From Gammaproteobacteria bacterium UBA7803 (GTDB taxonomy: Bacteria; Pseudomonadota; Gammaproteobacteria; Pseudomonadales; Azotimanducaceae): a stretch of 26,349 nt of DNA. Numbering within the stretch: the first letter of the stretch is position 1; every line of letters begins with the position of its first letter. A program made the translations under genes and the position numbers. Shown here piece by piece: positions 23,299-26,349 of this stretch. The stretch lies in assembly GCA_002480525.1 (NCBI GenBank), contig DLCH01000020.1, forward strand, positions 11,346 to 37,694, read 5' to 3'. The notes below the pieces were generated by a model. The model had not been told where the DNA came from. It was given only the letters and a program-made list of their open reading frames with translations, and ran no database searches.

Positions 23299-24483
23299 AT
23301 GCACCGTCGTACCATCGCGCGCCTGACGGGACTGGCCGTTCTGGTCCTGCTGGCGCTGCCGGCACCGGCGCGGGAACGCGCCCGGGATCTCGGCGTCGCC
23401 GTCGGCGTGTTTCCCACCGGCGAGTACAACGCCATCACCGACGTCGACGGCGTGAAGGTCGGCCACTCCACCATCATCCGGGGCGACGACATCCGCACCG
23501 GCGTCACCGCCATCATTCCCGGCCCCGGCAACCTCTACACCCATCCGGTGCCCGGCTGGATTCACGTCGGCAACGGCTACGGCAAGATCATCGGCACCAC
23601 CCAGGTGCAGGAGTTCGGTCAGATCGAAACGCCGATTCTGCTGACCTGCACCCTGTGCGTGTGGCGGGCGGCCCAGGGGCTGATGTCCTGGGTGTACGAC
23701 CAGCCCGGCATGGGCGAGCACACGGTCAATCCGATCGTCGGCGAAACCAACGATGCCCGGGTGAACAACATGTGGGCCGACCCGGTGGGCCTGTCCCACG
23801 TCTACGAGGCGCTGAACGGCGCCCACGACGGCCCCGTCATCGAGGGCTCCATCGGCGCCGGCACCGGCACCCAGGCGTTCGGCTGGAAGGGCGGCATCGG
23901 CTCGAGCTCCCGCAAGCTGCCGCCCAGCCTCGGCGGCTGGACCGTGGGCGTGCTGGTGCAGACCAACTTCGGCGGCGACCTGACCATCAACAGCGCGCCG
24001 GTGGGCCGGGAGCTGGGCCGCTATCCCTACCAGCACGCCCTGAACAACGGGCCGCCGGCCGACGACCGGGAAGACGGCTCCATCATGATCGTGGTGGCCA
24101 CCGACGCGCCGCTGGATTCCCGCAACCTGGCCCGGCTCGCCAGCCGGGCCATCATGGGTCTGGCGCGCACCGGCTCGTTCGCCCACAACGGCTCCGGCGA
24201 CTACGTCATCGCCTTCTCGACCCACCCGGACGTGCGCCGGCCGCGGCTCGCCGAGAAGCCGGTGAGCACGCCGACGCTGGTGAACGCGGCGATGTCGCCG
24301 CTGTTCGCCGCCACCGCCGAGGCCACCGAGGAATCCGTCTACAACGCGCTGTTCGCCGCCACCGCCGTGAGCAGCAGCCGGGGCACGCTGGAGGCGATTC
24401 CCCGGGACGAGGTGCTGCGCATCCTGCGCAAATACAATGGCCTGTTCTGGGGCTCCCATCTGCCCCCGGGCCGCATCGACTGA
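23299..24483 (+). CDS. P1-family (S58, DmpA/BapA-type) aminopeptidase, exported
   Basis: This 394-residue precursor has a Sec-type signal (about residues 1-25, ending PAPAR). It is a self-processing N-terminal nucleophile peptidase of the DmpA/BapA family, which removes N-terminal D-, beta- or other small residues from short peptides. Typical segments are the opening NAITDVDGVKVGHSTI, VGETNDARVNN and the self-cleavage site GGIGSSSRKLP (Ser cluster at residues 202-204), where the first Ser becomes the nucleophile of the beta subunit. FAHNGSGDYVIAFSTHP near the end is also conserved. The ATG at 23299 has GGGGAGG upstream. Substrate specificity cannot be told. It lies 26 bases before the AhpD-like gene, likely in one transcript. 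Confidence 0.92.
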   Translation: MHRRTIARLTGLAVLVLLALPAPARERARDLGVAVGVFPTGEYNAITDVDGVKVGHSTIIRGDDIRTGVTAIIPGPGNLYTHPVPGWIHVGNGYGKIIGTTQVQEFGQIETPILLTCTLCVWRAAQGLMSWVYDQPGMGEHTVNPIVGETNDARVNNMWADPVGLSHVYEALNGAHDGPVIEGSIGAGTGTQAFGWKGGIGSSSRKLPPSLGGWTVGVLVQTNFGGDLTINSAPVGRELGRYPYQHALNNGPPADDREDGSIMIVVATDAPLDSRNLARLASRAIMGLARTGSFAHNGSGDYVIAFSTHPDVRRPRLAEKPVSTPTLVNAAMSPLFAATAEATEESVYNALFAATAVSSSRGTLEAIPRDEVLRILRKYNGLFWGSHLPPGRID

Positions 24484-24509
24484 CCCTGCCGCCACAGCGA
24501 GGCCGCGCC

Positions 24510-25088
24510 ATGAAGCCACCCAGCCGCTACGATCTGCCCACCCTCTCCGAGCTGCCAGACGACGTGCGCGCGCGGATCGAGGCGGTTCAGGAGAAATCCG
24601 GCTTCGTGCCGAACGTGTTCCTGGTGCTGGCCCGCCGGCCCGACGAGTTCCGCGCGTTCTTCGCCTATCACGACGCGCTGATGGAGCGCGACGGCGGGCT
24701 CACCAAGGCGGAGAGGGAGATGATCGTGGTGGCCACCAGCGCCGCCAACGACTGCACCTACTGCGTGGTGGCCCACGGCGCCATCCTGCGCATCTACGCC
24801 AAGAACCCGCGGCTGGCCGACCAGATCGCCGTCCACTATCCCGGCGCCGAGATCACCGACCGCCAGCGGGTGATGCTGGACGTGGCGGTGAAGCTGGCGG
24901 TGCGGCCCCAGGCGTTCGGCCAGGACGACCTGGACCGGCTGCGCGACGCCGGGTTCGACGACGAGGACGTCTGGGACATCGGCGCCATCACCGGGCTGTT
25001 CGCCCTGTCCAACCGCATGGCCCATCTCACCGACATGACGCCGAACGAGGCGTTCTACCTGCTCGGCCGGGTGCCCCGGGAGCGTTGA
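24510..25088 (+). CDS. AhpD-like/carboxymuconolactone decarboxylase-family peroxidase-related protein
   Basis: This 192-residue cytosolic all-helical protein carries the AhpD redox motif Cys82-x-x-Cys85-x-x-x-His89 (CTYCVVAHG) after Glu70 in KAEREMIVVATSAAN. This matches the family of peroxidase-related proteins that relay electrons to peroxides through the two cysteines. The C-terminal ALSNRMAHLTDMTPNEAFY is typical of the subfamily. A specific substrate or partner peroxiredoxin is not visible in the window. The ATG at 24510 with GCGAGG upstream is used. It probably shares a transcript with the P1 peptidase. Confidence 0.9.
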   Translation: MKPPSRYDLPTLSELPDDVRARIEAVQEKSGFVPNVFLVLARRPDEFRAFFAYHDALMERDGGLTKAEREMIVVATSAANDCTYCVVAHGAILRIYAKNPRLADQIAVHYPGAEITDRQRVMLDVAVKLAVRPQAFGQDDLDRLRDAGFDDEDVWDIGAITGLFALSNRMAHLTDMTPNEAFYLLGRVPRER

Positions 25089-25123
25089 TTCGGCCCCGGC
25101 TTCCGCCGGCCCCGGGGCTGCGT

Positions 25124-25129
25124 TATGGT
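25124..25129 (+). promoter_or_regulatory. -10-like TATGGT before the esterase
   Basis: TATGGT lies 33 bases before the esterase GTG, with a poor -35 (TTCCGC) 17 bases upstream. It would allow the esterase to be transcribed independently of the AhpD-like gene. Confidence 0.25.
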
Positions 25130-25162
25130 TTCCGGCCCCGACCGCACCACAGGGAGACGCCG

Positions 25163-26086
25163 GTGGCACTCGATCCGGATACCCAGCAGATTCTCGCGAC
25201 CCTCGAAGAGCTCGGCATGCCCGACATCGCCGACCTGACCCCGGAGGGCGCCCGGCAGCTTCAGCTCACCCCGCCGCCGGCGGTGCCGACGCCGGTGGGC
25301 CGCGTCGAGGACCGCGTCCTGCCCGGCCCCGAGGAAGACGTGCGGGTGCGCATCTATCGCCCCGACGGCGCCACCGGCACCGGCGTGCTGGTGTACTTCC
25401 ACGGCGGCGGCTGGGTCATCGGCGATCTCGACAGCCACGACGAGACCTGCCGGCGCCTGTGCAGCGGCGCCGGCGTGCCGGTGATCGCCGTCGACTACCG
25501 GCGGGCCCCGGAGACCACCTACCCCGGCGCGGTGGAAGACTGTTATGCGGCGGTGCGCTGGGCTGCGGAGCACGCCGGGGAACTCGGCGCCGACCCGGGC
25601 CGGATCGCCGTGGGCGGCGACAGCGCGGGCGGCAACCTGGCCGCCGCGGTGGCGCTCATGGCCCGGGACCGGGGCGGCCCGCCGCTGGCCTTCCAGCTTC
25701 TCATCTATCCCGTCACCGCCGCCGACTTCGACAACGCCTCGTACCGGGACAACGGCGAGGGCTACATGCTGAGCCGGCGCGGCATGCAGTGGTTCTGGGA
25801 CCAGTACGTGCCCGACGCGGACCAGCGCCGGGAGCCCTACGCCGCGCCGCTGGCCGCGGACGATCTCTCCGGCCTGCCGCCGGCGCTGGTGCAGACCGCC
25901 GAGTACGACCCGCTGCGGGACGAGGGCGAGGCCTACGCCGCGGCCCTCGAGGCCGCCGGCGTCGACGTCTCGGCCACCCGCTACGACGGCCTCATCCACG
26001 GCTTCTTCGGCATGCAGGACGCCGTCGCCGCCGCGAGGCCCGCCCTCGCGGAAGCCGTCGCGGCGCTGCGCAAGCACCTGACCTGA
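25163..26086 (+). CDS. Alpha/beta hydrolase, HSL-family esterase/lipase
   Basis: This 307-residue cytosolic serine hydrolase hydrolyses short acyl esters. The hormone-sensitive lipase family oxyanion motif HGGG is at residues 80-83, the nucleophile Ser154 is in GDSAGG, and the likely acid and base are Asp249 (EYDPLRDEG) and His279 (GLIHGFFGM). DYRRAPETTYP and PEDCYAA-like spacing (here VEDCYAAVRW) are also typical. The natural substrate is unknown. The GTG start at 25163 is supported by AGGGAG about 7 bases upstream. It is 33 bases ahead of the cysteine synthase gene. Confidence 0.93.
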   Translation: MALDPDTQQILATLEELGMPDIADLTPEGARQLQLTPPPAVPTPVGRVEDRVLPGPEEDVRVRIYRPDGATGTGVLVYFHGGGWVIGDLDSHDETCRRLCSGAGVPVIAVDYRRAPETTYPGAVEDCYAAVRWAAEHAGELGADPGRIAVGGDSAGGNLAAAVALMARDRGGPPLAFQLLIYPVTAADFDNASYRDNGEGYMLSRRGMQWFWDQYVPDADQRREPYAAPLAADDLSGLPPALVQTAEYDPLRDEGEAYAAALEAAGVDVSATRYDGLIHGFFGMQDAVAAARPALAEAVAALRKHLT

Positions 26087-26119
26087 ACGCAACCAGCCAC
26101 CACCGGAACGGAGGCTCTC

Positions 26120-26349
26120 ATGATCTACGACAACATTCTGCAGACCATCGGCCGCACGCCGATCGTCCGCCTGAACAACACCGGCCCCGACCACGTGGAG
26201 ATGTACGTGAAGGTCGAGGCGTTCAATCCCCTGAGCTCGGTGAAGGACCGCCTGGCCTACGCCATCATCAAGGACGCCACGGATTCCGGGGCGCTGAAGC
26301 CGGGCCAGACCGTCATCGAGGCCACCTCCGGCAACACCGGCATCGCGCT
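26120..26349 (+). CDS. cysK: Cysteine synthase (O-acetylserine sulfhydrylase), 5' part
   Basis: The first 76 residues of a PLP-dependent enzyme that makes L-cysteine from O-acetylserine and sulfide; the window ends mid-gene. The start MIYDNILQTIGRTPIVRL is the standard opening of CysK/CysM. The PLP lysine is Lys42 in NPLSSVKDRLA and the substrate loop TSGNTG is at residues 69-74. CysK and CysM cannot be separated on this fragment. The ATG at 26120 has GGAACGGAGG upstream. It is 33 bases after the esterase gene, so it may be read through from there. Confidence 0.94.
   Translation, partial: MIYDNILQTIGRTPIVRLNNTGPDHVEMYVKVEAFNPLSSVKDRLAYAIIKDATDSGALKPGQTVIEATSGNTGIA

Overview
The window is about 26 kb of very GC-rich (roughly 70%), densely coded bacterial chromosome. 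Gene content (tripartite RND pump component, BCCT carrier, GcvA-type LysR regulator, DecR-like Lrp regulator, secreted GGT, PPK2, ECF sigma factor) and a REP-like inverted pair ending in a GGAGCGGCC-type motif point to a high-GC gammaproteobacterium. The species cannot be named from this sequence. There are no rRNAs, tRNAs, CRISPR arrays, transposases or phage genes. GTG starts are common. Several genes are preceded by a TANNNT -10-like hexamer 30-50 bases upstream of the start.

Layout. (1) 1-3458: the tail of an upstream gene, probably the periplasmic adaptor, then an HAE-1 RND efflux permease translationally coupled to a 100-residue protein that looks PII/DUF3240-like. (2) 3608-5886: a BCCT-type carrier and a PmtA/KsgA-like SAM methyltransferase. 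(3) 5938-7537, minus strand: a terminator, a secreted TPR protein and a LysR regulator. (4) 7909-10538: a transglutaminase-like cysteine protease-fold protein and a cation/proton antiporter with a C-terminal RCK domain. (5) 10584-10961, minus strand: a DoxX membrane protein interrupted by one in-frame TGA. (6) 11144-14915: a bifunctional beta-oxidation enzyme, a 93-base REP pair, a NYN nuclease with a LOTUS-like tail, and a VIT/CCC1 transporter. (7) 14944-16909: a DecR-like Lrp/AsnC regulator facing a DUF6356-like membrane protein across a perfect dyad, then a secreted protein with duplicated Ig-like domains and an Fn3 domain. (8) 16912-20704, minus strand: a small lipoprotein, then gamma-glutamyltransferase and an RLAN/RimK ATP-grasp ligase 12 bases apart. 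(9) 20950-23230: PPK2, then a DUF6249-like protein, an ECF sigma factor and a two-TM putative anti-sigma factor behind an ECF-type promoter. (10) 23299-26349: a P1 (DmpA-type) aminopeptidase, an AhpD-like protein, an HSL-family esterase and the start of cysteine synthase.

Most of the window is ordinary housekeeping and accessory metabolism. The parts most worth follow-up are the GGT/ATP-grasp pair (opposing gamma-glutamyl or amide chemistries in one transcription unit), the apparently self-regulated ECF module, the possibly leaderless divergent DecR-like/DUF6356 pair with its operator, the RND/PII-like coupling, the DoxX gene with a single internal stop, and the REP pair before the NYN-LOTUS gene. 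No clear, wholly novel defence or mobile system was found.
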